A stretch of DNA of 64,000 nt from Sphingobacteriia bacterium (GTDB lineage: Bacteria > Bacteroidota > Bacteroidia > Chitinophagales > Chitinophagaceae). Below the pieces are notes generated by a model. It had not been told where the DNA came from and searched no databases. It saw only the letters and a list, made by a program, of their open reading frames with translations. Below, in pieces: positions 30,656 to 39,716 of this stretch (positions are counted from its first letter, which is position 1; each line of letters opens with the position of its first letter). Both the position numbers and the translations under genes were made by a program. The DNA is taken from positions 1 through 64,000 of the forward strand of contig JAECQP010000012.1 of assembly GCA_015999745.1 (NCBI GenBank), given 5' to 3'.

Positions 30656-31590
30656 CAGTGAAGGTTCGATTCTTTAATAATATAGTGCGGGCGTTGTTTG
30701 CTTTGTATAAACAGTTTGCCCAGGTACAACCCGATGATTCCGAGGATCATCAATTGCAATCCGCCAAAGAATGAGATGGTGGCTATAATAGACGCCCAAC
30801 CCGATATTACATGGCCAAAGTAGTAGCTATAGATTACATAAGGAATAAAAAATAAGGAGCAGCAGGCGAAGATTAATCCCAGGTAAGTTGCAGTATACAG
30901 CGGCCTGGTGCTGAATGAAGTGATGCCCTGCAGTGCAAAACGGGTCATTCGCTTAAACGTGTATTTCGACTTTCCATGGGTTCGCTCGGAGGCATCATAT
31001 TCAATGCCTTTTTGCGAAAACCCAATCCATTTAACCAGCCCCCGCATGAACAGGTCGGTTTCCTGAAATGTCCGGAATACGGTGATGACTTTTTTATCCA
31101 TCAACCTGAAATCGGCTGTTCCCTGCTCCAGCTCTATGTCAGAGAGGTTATTGATGATATTGTAAAAAAGGTTGGAGGTTTTCCGCTTTATCAACGGAAG
31201 GCTTTCGGGGTCTTTCCGGATGGTATAAACGATATCAAATCCCTTCTCCCATTCGGCCAGCAGGGTAGGTATCAACGCAGGTGGATGCTGAAGGTCTGCG
31301 TCCATCATGATCACCGCGTCTCCATCGGCCAGGTCCAGGCCCGCTTTTAAGGCATTCTGGTGGCCAAAGTTCCTGGACAGGCTGATAAAAAAGAAGTTGT
31401 TTCTTATAGAGGCTTGTTCCTTCAGGGTTTGAAGGGTATGATCCGTACTGCCATCGTCTATAAACACAAAACTATAATAATAGTCCGGCAGTGTTTGAAA
31501 AACGGCAACAATAGCTTCAACGAGAATGGGCACATTCGCCTCCTCGTTGCAAACGGGCACAACAATCGAAACAGATTTCTTCATGTACAA
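30655..31590 (-). CDS. GT2 glycosyltransferase with two membrane helices (DPM1/ArnC/GtrB-like)
   Basis: The 311-residue enzyme has a GT-A domain: VSIVVPVCNEEANV at the N-terminus, FIDDGSTD, the MMDADLQHPP metal-binding DXD segment and the RTHGKSKYTFKRM lid. Two C-terminal membrane helices (about 230-260 and 265-295) anchor it in the inner membrane. This is the architecture of enzymes that move a sugar from a nucleotide donor to undecaprenyl phosphate. The GT87 enzyme just upstream uses such lipid-linked sugars, so the two may work in sequence. Confidence 0.88.
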   Translation of the reverse strand: MYMKKSVSIVVPVCNEEANVPILVEAIVAVFQTLPDYYYSFVFIDDGSTDHTLQTLKEQASIRNNFFFISLSRNFGHQNALKAGLDLADGDAVIMMDADLQHPPALIPTLLAEWEKGFDIVYTIRKDPESLPLIKRKTSNLFYNIINNLSDIELEQGTADFRLMDKKVITVFRTFQETDLFMRGLVKWIGFSQKGIEYDASERTHGKSKYTFKRMTRFALQGITSFSTRPLYTATYLGLIFACCSLFFIPYVIYSYYFGHVISGWASIIATISFFGGLQLMILGIIGLYLGKLFIQSKQRPHYIIKESNLH

Positions 31591-31619
31591 ACTTTATCCT
31601 TATAAGCAGTGCTTGCAAT

Positions 31620-32789
31620 TTAATTGATTTGGGCGGATCTTTCACCTGTAATGGCCCCGGGTTTATAAATGTAGAGTTCATACATGCATATAAACCATAC
31701 TATGATGCAGGGGATGGCCTTCACATGCCAGGGTTTTAAGAAATGATCCTTGATATAGCCGGGAAATACCTCTGTGGGAGACAGGCAGGTGAAAACAAAT
31801 ACCAATACCATAATCCAGCCATGCCAGCTTTGTCTGTCTTTGTTGGTGTACCAAAGGGCAACTCCGGCCACGCCAATGATATAACTGGGCGACTCTACCC
31901 CGGGGTTGAATACCACTGTAAACAGGAGGATGCCGGCCAGGTAAAGCAGCCGGAACTGCAGGTTACGGTATACCTCTTTTTTCAGCAGTACGAGCAGCAT
32001 GGCAAAGGTTCCGGTCAGTACAATCCACGCTTGTGGTACCGCATTGGGGAAATAATCCCCGATGACGCCGATAATGCTCATGGAGTTGCGCTCAGACTGT
32101 GCCTGTAAGCGCGCTATCCAGCTCTGGTAAAGGAAGAGCAGTTGGTCCGGGGATACCACCAGCAGGGGCAATCCCAGGAAAACCAGCGCCCAGCCGATTG
32201 ATTTTAATATAAATGATCCTTTTTTGTTGTAACACAGGAAGAACACGCCCGCGGTAAGCACATATATTTTAAAGAAGAAACCGAACACCAGGAAAAAAGC
32301 CGACCAGGTGGTCTTTTCTTTTTGCTGATAGATGAGCACCAGCATAATGAATGCCGCTACATTGGAATTGGTTTGTACGCTTTCTGCTGCCGTAATGAAT
32401 TCGACCAGGCAGAACCAGAGCAGGAAAACCTTGTTTCTGGCGGATACCGGCAGCAGGTGTACCGCTACCAGGAAGGGGATGGTATTGACGATGTTCCAGA
32501 GCACAATGCCCACCCCGTTGGGGAAATAGGCAAATGTCCCCATCATAAAGGCAAAGAACGGACTGTAATTGTATTCCGTATGGTACTCCTGCGGGTACAT
32601 CAGATAGAGGTCCAGGTTCCCGATCAGGTGAAACCAGGAGGCTTTGAAACAATCATAATTGTCGCAGGTTTCCAGGAATACAATTTTCAGGCTGATCAGT
32701 ACACAGACGATCAGGTAAATGCGGATCAACTGTTTTTCACTGTTGAAAAACGGTTTTTTGAAGAAGTTTTGGATGGAGTTTGTACGCAT
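31620..32789 (-). CDS. GT87 (DUF2029) polyprenyl-dependent glycosyltransferase, multi-pass membrane protein
   Basis: The 389-residue protein has about nine or ten hydrophobic helices. The first long loop carries the acidic, aromatic stretch CDNYDCFKASWFH and the region EYNYSPFFAFMMG, which is the hallmark of GT-C enzymes of family 87 (DUF2029). GT87 members use a polyprenyl-phosphate sugar as donor on the periplasmic side. It lies 29 bases before the DPM1-like GT2 gene, which could supply its donor. The exact sugar is unknown. Confidence 0.8.
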   Translation of the reverse strand: MRTNSIQNFFKKPFFNSEKQLIRIYLIVCVLISLKIVFLETCDNYDCFKASWFHLIGNLDLYLMYPQEYHTEYNYSPFFAFMMGTFAYFPNGVGIVLWNIVNTIPFLVAVHLLPVSARNKVFLLWFCLVEFITAAESVQTNSNVAAFIMLVLIYQQKEKTTWSAFFLVFGFFFKIYVLTAGVFFLCYNKKGSFILKSIGWALVFLGLPLLVVSPDQLLFLYQSWIARLQAQSERNSMSIIGVIGDYFPNAVPQAWIVLTGTFAMLLVLLKKEVYRNLQFRLLYLAGILLFTVVFNPGVESPSYIIGVAGVALWYTNKDRQSWHGWIMVLVFVFTCLSPTEVFPGYIKDHFLKPWHVKAIPCIIVWFICMYELYIYKPGAITGERSAQIN

Positions 32790-32874
32790 AGCTGGTACTG
32801 CGAAAATAGCGGATTCTGTTTGCTATCAGGGCATTCCGGTTATGAATATTATTCGATGGTACCGTTTAAAAAAT

Positions 32875-32882
32875 TATCTTTG
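32875..32882 (+). promoter_or_regulatory. Bacteroidota -7 box for the deoxyhypusine-synthase-like gene
   Basis: TATCTTTG is a full match to TAnnTTTG, 19 bases before the ATG at 32902. It supports that start over the upstream extension of the frame. A -33 element is not clear. Confidence 0.45.
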
Positions 32883-32901
32883 CGACGCTAAAATTATCAA
32901 T

Positions 32902-33876
32902 ATGAGCAAGGGACCTGTTTCTCAGTTTATTCAACACCATTACCGGCATTTTAATGCGGCTGCCCTAGTAGATGCCGCCAAAGGATATGAAACCCATTTG
33001 CTGGAAGGTGGTAAAATGCTGGTTAGCCTGGCCGGCGCCATGAGTACCGCCGAACTGGGTATCAGCCTGGCCGAAATGATCCGCCAGGACAAAGTGGCCA
33101 TCATCAGTTGTACCGGCGCCAACCTGGAAGAAGATATCATGAACCTGGTTGCCCACAGTCATTATAAAAGAGTACCGCACTACCGCCATTTAACTCCGCA
33201 GGAAGAGTGGGATTTACTGGAAAATCATTACAACAGGGTAACCGATACCTGTATTCCGGAGGAAGAGGCTTTCAGAAGATTGCAAAAGCATATCCATAAA
33301 ATCTGGGCCGAAGCAGATGCCGCCGGTGAGCGTTATTTTCCGCATGAATACATGTACAAAATGCTGAAAAGCGGCGTGCTGGAACAGTATTATGAAATTG
33401 ACCCGAAGAATAGCTGGATGCTGGCTGCTGCCGAGAAGAACCTGCCGATTGTGGTTCCGGGCTGGGAAGACAGCACCATGGGTAATATCTTCGCCTCCTA
33501 TGTGATCAAAAATGAACTGAACGCAAGTACCATGAAGAGTGGTATTGAATACATGGTTTGGCTCACAGAATGGTACCGTGCCAACAGTGGCGGTAAAGGC
33601 GTAGGGTTCTTCCAGATTGGCGGTGGTATTGCCGGGGATTTCCCCATCTGTGTGGTGCCCATGATGTACCAGGACCTGGAATGGCATGATGTTCCTTTCT
33701 GGAGCTATTTCTGCCAGGTAAGCGATTCAACCACTTCTTACGGATCTTATTCCGGCGCGGTTCCCAATGAAAAAATTACCTGGGGTAAACTGGATATCAA
33801 CACCCCTAAATTTATTGTAGAGAGCGATGCAACGATTGTGGTTCCCCTGATCTTTGCTTACCTGCTGGGCTGGTAA
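32902..33876 (+). CDS. Deoxyhypusine synthase family protein
   Basis: From the ATG at 32902 the protein has 324 residues. The frame is open back to 32719, but that part overlaps the GT87 gene start and has no family pattern. Conserved segments are LAGAMSTAELG, SCTGANLEEDIMN, the HEYMYK segment and, near the end, WGKLDINTPKF followed by ESDATIVVPL. The lysine of WGK (K296) matches the active-site lysine of deoxyhypusine synthase. Bacteria lack eIF5A, and bacterial members are thought to make homospermidine or related polyamines, so the substrate is uncertain. The enzyme is cytosolic and NAD-dependent. Confidence 0.88.
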   Translation: MSKGPVSQFIQHHYRHFNAAALVDAAKGYETHLLEGGKMLVSLAGAMSTAELGISLAEMIRQDKVAIISCTGANLEEDIMNLVAHSHYKRVPHYRHLTPQEEWDLLENHYNRVTDTCIPEEEAFRRLQKHIHKIWAEADAAGERYFPHEYMYKMLKSGVLEQYYEIDPKNSWMLAAAEKNLPIVVPGWEDSTMGNIFASYVIKNELNASTMKSGIEYMVWLTEWYRANSGGKGVGFFQIGGGIAGDFPICVVPMMYQDLEWHDVPFWSYFCQVSDSTTSYGSYSGAVPNEKITWGKLDINTPKFIVESDATIVVPLIFAYLLGW

Positions 33877-33900
33877 TTTATCCCGGCTTACGCTAATAAC

Positions 33901-33936
33901 AAAAAACCTCACAGCATCAATCCTGTGAGGTTTTTT
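33901..33936. terminator. Bidirectional terminator between the DHS-like and M28 peptidase genes
   Basis: An A6-CCTCACAG / CTGTGAGG-T6 hairpin with an 8-base loop gives T runs on both strands. It lies between two convergent genes and can stop both transcripts. Confidence 0.9.
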
Positions 33937-33964
33937 ATTGAGGTAACGATTTGTTGCTGCTACA

Positions 33965-35512
33965 CTATCTGGAATTAGGCATATTCAGCGGGGTGTCGCG
34001 TTTTAGCATATTGTCCTGGTTAGCCATCACCCAGGCTGTGTGAAATACGAGTTTGGTTCTTTTCTCCATCAGTTCAAAATTGATTTTATCAATGGTGTCT
34101 GTTGGCTTGTGATAGTCGGCCTGCAGCATACCATCATAAAAGAAAAGGATCGGCACCCCTTTTTTGGCAAAATTATAGTGGTCACTTCTGTAATAAATCT
34201 GGTTCTGATCTTTTGGATCATCGTATTTGTAGTCCAGCGTTAACCTGGTGAATTGGTTGTTCACCGCCTCATTGATGACCTGTAATTCACTGCTCAGCTT
34301 ATCGTGCCCGATCACGTAGATATAATTCAGGCTGTCTGCTGTTTCACGCTCTGTGTCAACCCTTCCGATCATATCGGTGTTCAGGTCTACACTGGTTTTA
34401 TCCAGCGGGTAGACCGGGTGTTCGGAGTAGTAATCAGAACCCCATAATCCTTTCTCTTCACCACTGACGGTCATGAAAACCATGCTGCGCCTTGGACGAT
34501 TGCCTTTTTTGGCGGCTTCCGCAAAAGCTTCCGCCATTTGCATTACACCCACGGTGCCGGACCCATCATCATCGGCTCCGTAATAAATTACATCGCCCCT
34601 TTTACCCAGGTGATCGTAGTGCCCGGTCAGGAATACATATTCATCCTTCTTGTCGGTGCCGGGCAATAAGGCAATGACGTTACTGCTTTCAAGGTTTTCT
34701 GTGTTTTTAGCCGTTACCAGCTTTAACTCGGCGGTATAACTTCTTTTAGGAACTTCTTTCAGGTCTTCAAAAGAGAGGGCGCTGGTTCTGCCTATCAGGG
34801 CAGAAGCCACTCTGGCGGAGATATTTACGACCGGGAAAACGGATGCATTGGCTTTCAGGTACATTTCTCCCCTGGTAGCTGAAGCATTCTTCTTGGGGAA
34901 ATCATTGGTTACGGTTAATACACCCGCTGCACCGGCTCTGCGGGCCGCGGTGATTTTTCCGTTTAAAGACGCCGGGCTGAAAAACCTGCGCCCGCTTCCT
35001 TCCGGCGCTTTGTATCCGGCAGGTGCGCCATCCAGTACAATGACCATTTTCCCTTTTACATCCAAACCGCCCAGATCATTGATCTTGTTGGCAGAGTCTA
35101 CGATGCCGTAACCTGCAAAAACAGTATTGGTATAAGACCAGTCGCCAAAAGCCAGGCCGCGCAGGGAAAGGGAAAAATCTTTGTCCCATTCAAAATGGAG
35201 GCCATTTACACGGAGTTGTTTGGTAGTCAATTCGTCCCGATATACTGGATAAAGCTGTTGGTAGCTGTTTCCGTTACCGGGCTGCAGCCCCATTTTGCGG
35301 AACCGCTCCTCAATGAATGCCGCAGCCCTTTTTTGACCTGGGGTTGCGGTTTCCCTTCCTTCCATTGCTGCACTTGCCAGAATGGTCAGTTTTTCTTTCA
35401 TAGCAGAAACCGTGATGAGTTCCGCATGTTTTGCTGCAGTTTCATCTTTTTGCGCAACGGCAACGCCGGTACTGAGCAACAGTACCAGTAATAGATTTTT
35501 TTTCATAAGCAA
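33965..35512 (-). CDS. Secreted M28 zinc peptidase with PA insertion
   Basis: The 515-residue protein has a signal peptide (KKNLLLVLLLSTGVAVA; start may be the third codon, Met at 35506). The M28 zinc ligands are visible as TGHYDHLG, YGADDDGSG, SGEEKGLWG and the final RSDHYNFAKKG. A protease-associated (PA) domain is inserted at about residues 130-260 (VKGKMVIVLDGAPAG and AARRAGAAGVLTV). The enzyme is expected to be a periplasmic or secreted aminopeptidase with two zinc ions. It is the last gene of a run with rpiB and tatC upstream on the same strand, 12 bases after rpiB. Confidence 0.9.
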   Translation of the reverse strand: MLMKKNLLLVLLLSTGVAVAQKDETAAKHAELITVSAMKEKLTILASAAMEGRETATPGQKRAAAFIEERFRKMGLQPGNGNSYQQLYPVYRDELTTKQLRVNGLHFEWDKDFSLSLRGLAFGDWSYTNTVFAGYGIVDSANKINDLGGLDVKGKMVIVLDGAPAGYKAPEGSGRRFFSPASLNGKITAARRAGAAGVLTVTNDFPKKNASATRGEMYLKANASVFPVVNISARVASALIGRTSALSFEDLKEVPKRSYTAELKLVTAKNTENLESSNVIALLPGTDKKDEYVFLTGHYDHLGKRGDVIYYGADDDGSGTVGVMQMAEAFAEAAKKGNRPRRSMVFMTVSGEEKGLWGSDYYSEHPVYPLDKTSVDLNTDMIGRVDTERETADSLNYIYVIGHDKLSSELQVINEAVNNQFTRLTLDYKYDDPKDQNQIYYRSDHYNFAKKGVPILFFYDGMLQADYHKPTDTIDKINFELMEKRTKLVFHTAWVMANQDNMLKRDTPLNMPNSR

Positions 35513-35524
35513 TCAATAGATGTT

Positions 35525-35986
35525 TTAATTACAGGCAATCTTGCCAACACGGGTTGCGTGACGGCCGCCCTCAAAAGGGGTATTCATAAAAATTTCCAGC
35601 ATTTGCTGCGCCAGGGGCAATGCCACAAAACGGGCGGGTATACAGATGATATTGGCATCATTGTGCTGACGGATCAGTTGGGCAACATCATTCTGCCAGC
35701 AAAGCCCCGCTCGGATGCCCTGGTGTTTATTGGCGGTGATGGCCACCCCGTTGGCGCTGCCGCAAAGCAGGATGCCAAAAGCCGCTTCCCCCTTTTCTAC
35801 CGCCGTGGCGGTGGGGTGGGCGAAATCGGGGTAGTCTACAGAGTCGGCCGAATATGTGCCAAAATCGGTAACGGCATATTCCTTATCGTTCAGCCATTTA
35901 ATCAATGCTGTCTTGTACTCCAGCCCTGCATGATCGCAGCCAATCGCAATTGGTTTTGATACATCGAAAACATAACTCATATCCAT
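35525..35986 (-). CDS. rpiB: Ribose-5-phosphate isomerase B
   Basis: The 153-residue enzyme interconverts ribose 5-phosphate and ribulose 5-phosphate in the pentose phosphate pathway. The RpiB/LacAB pattern is clear: IAIGCDHAGLEYK, TDFGTYSADSVDYPD, GILLCGSANGVAITANK with the active-site Cys, and AQLIRQHNDANII. Length is normal. It lies 11 bases after tatC and 12 bases before the M28 peptidase gene, so a shared transcript is likely. Confidence 0.92.
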   Translation of the reverse strand: MDMSYVFDVSKPIAIGCDHAGLEYKTALIKWLNDKEYAVTDFGTYSADSVDYPDFAHPTATAVEKGEAAFGILLCGSANGVAITANKHQGIRAGLCWQNDVAQLIRQHNDANIICIPARFVALPLAQQMLEIFMNTPFEGGRHATRVGKIACN

Positions 35987-35997
35987 CTAGATTTTAA

Positions 35998-36852
35998 TTA
36001 ATCCCATTCTGCGTCCGCTTCTGCCAGTTCTTTTTTATAAACCCGTGCAGAAACCAGGATACTTAATTCGTACAATAACCATAACGGGATGAAAACAATC
36101 AACTGGCTCATCCAGTCGGGACTTGGGGTAATGAATGCGGCCACGATCAGGATGACCACCACTGCATATTTACGGGTTTCGCGTAAAAAAGCCGGCGTAA
36201 TCAATCCTATTTTAGTAAGGATAAAAGCAAGTACCGGTAGCTCAAAGGCCAACCCGCATCCCAGAATGATATTGGTAAGATTGTCCAGGTAATCGGAGAA
36301 TGTGGGTTTGGTTACAATCATGTTCTCCGTACCCAGTTGGAAGCCCGCCAGGAAATTGAACGTGAAGGGCCCCAGTAAGAAATAGCCAAAAGCTGCACCG
36401 ATAAAGAAGAAAAAAGATACCCAGAAAATGATGAAGCGGGTGTTCTTTAATTCCCTATCCTTTAAAGCGGGCTTCACAAAACGCCAGAACTCCCAGAATA
36501 TGAAGGGGAAGGCAATAATAATGCCTCCGACAATAGCCATGGTAATACTGCTCAGGAACTGGCCGCCGAATGTAGTACTCTGCATGGTAACATCCACCGG
36601 AGGCATACAAAGGGATTCTCCCAGGTGCGCCCAGTGACTGAAGTCGCAAAGCACTTTATAACTGATGAAATTTTTATTGATGGGCCCCACAATTACATTG
36701 TCGAAGATCCAGTTGCGGTAAATGAAGATGACAAGGGCACCCACCAGGATCGCCAGTGCGGAGCGGATAATATGTATACGCAATTCTTCCAGATGATCAA
36801 TAAAGGTCATCTCTTCTTTTCCTTCTCCTGCTGTTCTGTTAAATAATGCCAT
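35998..36852 (-). CDS. tatC: Twin-arginine translocase subunit TatC
   Basis: The 284-residue inner-membrane protein has the TatC N-terminal signature EEMTFIDHLEELRIHIIRSA, which binds the twin-arginine signal, and six hydrophobic helices. The FAFELPVLAFILTKIGL and the PSPDWMSQLIVFIPLWLLYELSI segments are typical. TatC is the receptor of the Tat machinery, which moves folded proteins across the inner membrane. No tatA or tatB gene is next to it. A PLP enzyme with an RR leader in this window (52072-53373) is a possible cargo. Confidence 0.93.
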   Translation of the reverse strand: MALFNRTAGEGKEEMTFIDHLEELRIHIIRSALAILVGALVIFIYRNWIFDNVIVGPINKNFISYKVLCDFSHWAHLGESLCMPPVDVTMQSTTFGGQFLSSITMAIVGGIIIAFPFIFWEFWRFVKPALKDRELKNTRFIIFWVSFFFFIGAAFGYFLLGPFTFNFLAGFQLGTENMIVTKPTFSDYLDNLTNIILGCGLAFELPVLAFILTKIGLITPAFLRETRKYAVVVILIVAAFITPSPDWMSQLIVFIPLWLLYELSILVSARVYKKELAEADAEWD

Positions 36853-36877
36853 GTTGCTGGTTGCTGAACTGAGTCCG

Positions 36878-36885
36878 CAAAGTTA
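36878..36885 (-). promoter_or_regulatory. Bacteroidota -7 box for tatC-rpiB
   Basis: On the minus strand this reads TAACTTTG, a full match to TAnnTTTG, 25 bases before the tatC ATG. The -33 element is not clear. Confidence 0.4.
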
Positions 36886-36904
36886 GGGGTATGAACGGGA
36901 GTTT

Positions 36905-38164
36905 TTATTGCAAAACCTTCATTTTAACCATTTCTATGCGGGTATCGCTTACGGTAAGGATATCGAATTTGAAATTATTGATAATAATGGTTTCTTTCTG
37001 TTTAGGGATGGTTTCATGCTCGTTGATGATATAACCACTCAGGGTTTCTGAATCACTTACCGGGAAATCGAGGTTGTATTTCTCGTTCAGGTAGTCCAGT
37101 TCCAGCCTGCCGCTGAAGATAAACTCATCTTCGGCCAGCTGTTTTTCTACAAATTCCTCCACATCATATTCGTCGTGGATCTCCCCGAAGATTTCTTCCA
37201 GCACATCTTCCATCGTTACAATGCCGGCAGTACCGCCAAATTCATCTACTACCCAGGCAATGCTTTTCCGCTCCTTGGAAAATTTACTGATCAGATCGGT
37301 GGCGCTCATACTCTCTGGTACGGCCACAATCGGGTGCAGCATGGCTTTCAGGTTCTCGGGTTTGTTAAACAGGTCCAACTGGTGGATATATCCCACAATA
37401 TTGTCGATGCTTTCTTCGTACACGAGTAACTTACTCAGTTTGGTGCTGACGAATTCGGCCCTTGCTTCTTCAAGGCTGCTGTTGATATCGAGGGCAACTA
37501 CCTCGGTACGCGGAACCAGGCACTGCCTGATTTTAATGCTGGGAAGGCTGAGGGCATTCTCGAACAGCTCGGTATTCAGCTCCTGGCTCTCTTCGTCCTG
37601 CTCCTTGGTCTGCTGAAAAAAATGTTCGAGGTCTACCTTCGAAAAAACTTCGTTCTTGTTGTTGACCCGAACATTGAAAACATACTTGAGGATCCACTGG
37701 GAAATATTGACAAAAATATTCGTCAGCGGCAGGAACATATTATGGAAGAAATTGGCCAGCGGGGCAAAAAACGTAAGCAGGAAGTCTTTTTTGGCCCGGA
37801 AAATAGCTTTGGGCAGGAGTTCTCCGATTACTAGCACTACCAGGGTGGATAGTAGTGTGTCAAATACCATTTTCAGGAATTCATTCTCAATATTGAGCGG
37901 ATTCCAGATCCCCTTGTTTAGCAACTCATCAAAAAGCAACCCGTAAATCACCAGGAAGAAGTTCAGACCGATCAGGCAGGTGCTGATGAAACGGGCGGGA
38001 TATTCCATGAAGCGGGCCAGTATGGCGCCGCTTCTTTTGCCCTGTTTTTTCTTCAATTCGATGCTCAACCGGTTGGCGGTTACAAACGCAATTTCATAAC
38101 CTGCAAAAAAAGCAATGAACAAGAGGGTTACAGCTATACTAATAATGGTATAGAGATGTGTCAT
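36905..38164 (-). CDS. CNNM/CorC (HlyC)-family membrane protein with CBS domains
   Basis: The 419-residue protein has three parts: an N-terminal DUF21/CNNM membrane domain (helices at about 5-27, 58-80, 90-115 and 125-150), two CBS domains in the middle (about 215-335, with LVPRTEVVALD and DEFGGTAGIVTMEDVLEEIFG), and a C-terminal CorC/HlyC domain (FIFSGRLELDYLNEKYNL). CNNM/CorC proteins are linked to magnesium and other divalent cation export. A close Bacteroidota relative is the gliding protein GldE, and this protein could belong to either group. It carries its own -7 box. Confidence 0.88.
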   Translation of the reverse strand: MTHLYTIISIAVTLLFIAFFAGYEIAFVTANRLSIELKKKQGKRSGAILARFMEYPARFISTCLIGLNFFLVIYGLLFDELLNKGIWNPLNIENEFLKMVFDTLLSTLVVLVIGELLPKAIFRAKKDFLLTFFAPLANFFHNMFLPLTNIFVNISQWILKYVFNVRVNNKNEVFSKVDLEHFFQQTKEQDEESQELNTELFENALSLPSIKIRQCLVPRTEVVALDINSSLEEARAEFVSTKLSKLLVYEESIDNIVGYIHQLDLFNKPENLKAMLHPIVAVPESMSATDLISKFSKERKSIAWVVDEFGGTAGIVTMEDVLEEIFGEIHDEYDVEEFVEKQLAEDEFIFSGRLELDYLNEKYNLDFPVSDSETLSGYIINEHETIPKQKETIIINNFKFDILTVSDTRIEMVKMKVLQ

Positions 38165-38168
38165 TTTT

Positions 38169-38176
38169 CAAAGTTA
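38169..38176 (-). promoter_or_regulatory. Bacteroidota -7 box for the CNNM gene
   Basis: On the minus strand this reads TAACTTTG, a full match to TAnnTTTG, only four bases before the ATG, which suggests a leaderless transcript. It follows directly after the terminator of the preceding operon. Confidence 0.4.
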
Positions 38177-38195
38177 AGGGATATACATAAACAAA

Positions 38196-38217
38196 GTACC
38201 CCGTGGAAACGGGGTAC
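38196..38217 (-). terminator. Terminator after the sigma / anti-sigma / surface-protein operon
   Basis: A perfect 9-bp stem (GTACCCCGT with ACGGGGTAC) closes a 4-base loop and, on the minus strand, is followed by TTTGTTTA. It lies 46 bases past the stop of the gene at 38263-39705. Confidence 0.7.
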
Positions 38218-38262
38218 GATACCGATGATAACAACATGAGAAAATCGGCTGTAGTCCTTTAT

Positions 38263-39705
38263 TTATTTAAAATCAACTGTGCAATTCTGGCAATTCATCT
38301 CAATTTTAAGGCCTTTACCATCGCCGCCGGTGGCAGTAAACCTGTTTTCGATATTATTTCTCTCCCCTGCAAACCTGAGTTCCTGCGCAATCCGGCCGGA
38401 AATTGCGTCTGAAATAGATGGATCTTTCTTTTCAGTTTTTTTGGTCTCTTCCGCCAGGGCGTTTCTTTCAAAATTTCCGTAAACAGAGCTGAATGGACCG
38501 TTGTACCTGATGTTGAAGTTTTTCACCTGTTTTAAAGGCAGGCGGATATCGGCGTACTTATTATCGACCCTGATCAGGCTGGCGCCGGCATCTATATTCC
38601 GGATCTTGATATCGGCATTGGTACCATCCAGTTCCAATGAATTGCTCAGCCGGGTAATGCGCATATTTCCATAATTCTTTCTTCCACGCAGCTCCTGCGC
38701 TTCTTCAAACTCATATTCGTCGTTGGTGCTGCGGAACACGCCTTTTTTTACAAGCACCGCCTCAATGGTGGAATACTTGGTATCCAGGTCGGCATCATCC
38801 AGGTTTTTTGCAGAGAATCTTCCATTCATGAATTCAATTTCTGCATAGGCAACATTACCAACCGATACATTGGAATATTTGGAATGCAGCATCAGTTTGC
38901 TGAAGTTTTCCGCATCCAGGTTGCCATTGGCCAGGTCAATACTGGCGGTGCCCAGCGACCCGCTGATCTGCACATCTGCATATTTGCTTTCCACATCCAG
39001 CTTACTGCCTGCAGGAATATAGATGGTTACCAGTCTTTTGGTATTGCTCTTAGTGCCGATGTTCATGCCTTCGGCGCTGAATACCGCCACACCGCCCCCC
39101 TGTCCGGTCCAGCCAAAGCTGTTGCCGTTGAAGGTATAGCTGCCTCCGCCGACATTGCCCGATTTGATTTTAACGGAACCTCCCATCGTTTTCAGGGAAA
39201 GATTCATTTTTTCGAACCATTCTTCATCACTTAGTTTGCCCTCTCCTTCAAAGTAAACGGTGGTAGTTACTTTTACCTTCGGCTGATCCCAGGTTTTTAT
39301 GACGATATTCCTGGAAGTATTGTCGATAAATATGTCCGGCGTTTTGGAACTGGCAATTTCCTGGCTCACTTCTTTCGATTTGAGGTCATCCTTATCGGTG
39401 AACTGTTTTCCTTCCCCCATTTCCATGAAGGTGGCTCCTTCAGAAAGCTCCATTGGCTCCATTGGCGGCATCGGCGGCATCGGCGGTGTAGGCGGGAAGT
39501 CCGACACATCGGAATACACCCTGCCTGTAGCGGGGGCAGAACTGGTTTTGCTGATGGTGGTTGTTTTGGTAACCGATTTCTGTTTTGGGGAACCGGCCTG
39601 GGTATTCGTTTGGGTAACGGTTCTCACGGTTTGTGCACCCACTGCCGTAACGCAGGCCATCCAGATAAATGCAAGCATGCCTTGCCGTACTGTTGAACGA
39701 TTCAT
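38263..39705 (-). CDS. Secreted DUF4097-like beta-repeat protein
   Basis: The 480-residue protein has a signal peptide (about 1-24, ending AVGA). A low-complexity segment follows at about 60-90, with PPTPPMPPMPPMEPME, and a beta-rich region at about 125-420 whose repeated strands (KYADVQISGSLGTASIDLANG, KYSNVSVGNV, KYADIRLPL) resemble the DUF4097 putative adhesin fold. Three KYxDV/KYSxx repeats are visible. The end has a CQNC motif. It is third in an operon behind the ECF sigma factor and its anti-sigma protein, so expression is probably under that sigma factor. The function is unknown; a periplasmic or surface role is inferred. Confidence 0.7.
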   Translation of the reverse strand: MNRSTVRQGMLAFIWMACVTAVGAQTVRTVTQTNTQAGSPKQKSVTKTTTISKTSSAPATGRVYSDVSDFPPTPPMPPMPPMEPMELSEGATFMEMGEGKQFTDKDDLKSKEVSQEIASSKTPDIFIDNTSRNIVIKTWDQPKVKVTTTVYFEGEGKLSDEEWFEKMNLSLKTMGGSVKIKSGNVGGGSYTFNGNSFGWTGQGGGVAVFSAEGMNIGTKSNTKRLVTIYIPAGSKLDVESKYADVQISGSLGTASIDLANGNLDAENFSKLMLHSKYSNVSVGNVAYAEIEFMNGRFSAKNLDDADLDTKYSTIEAVLVKKGVFRSTNDEYEFEEAQELRGRKNYGNMRITRLSNSLELDGTNADIKIRNIDAGASLIRVDNKYADIRLPLKQVKNFNIRYNGPFSSVYGNFERNALAEETKKTEKKDPSISDAISGRIAQELRFAGERNNIENRFTATGGDGKGLKIEMNCQNCTVDFK

Positions 39706-39716
39706 ATACTCCTGTT

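Noticed and set aside
32719..32901. Upstream extension of the deoxyhypusine-synthase-like frame
   Set aside because: It overlaps the start of the GT87 gene on the other strand, and a -7 box lies within it right before the preferred ATG.
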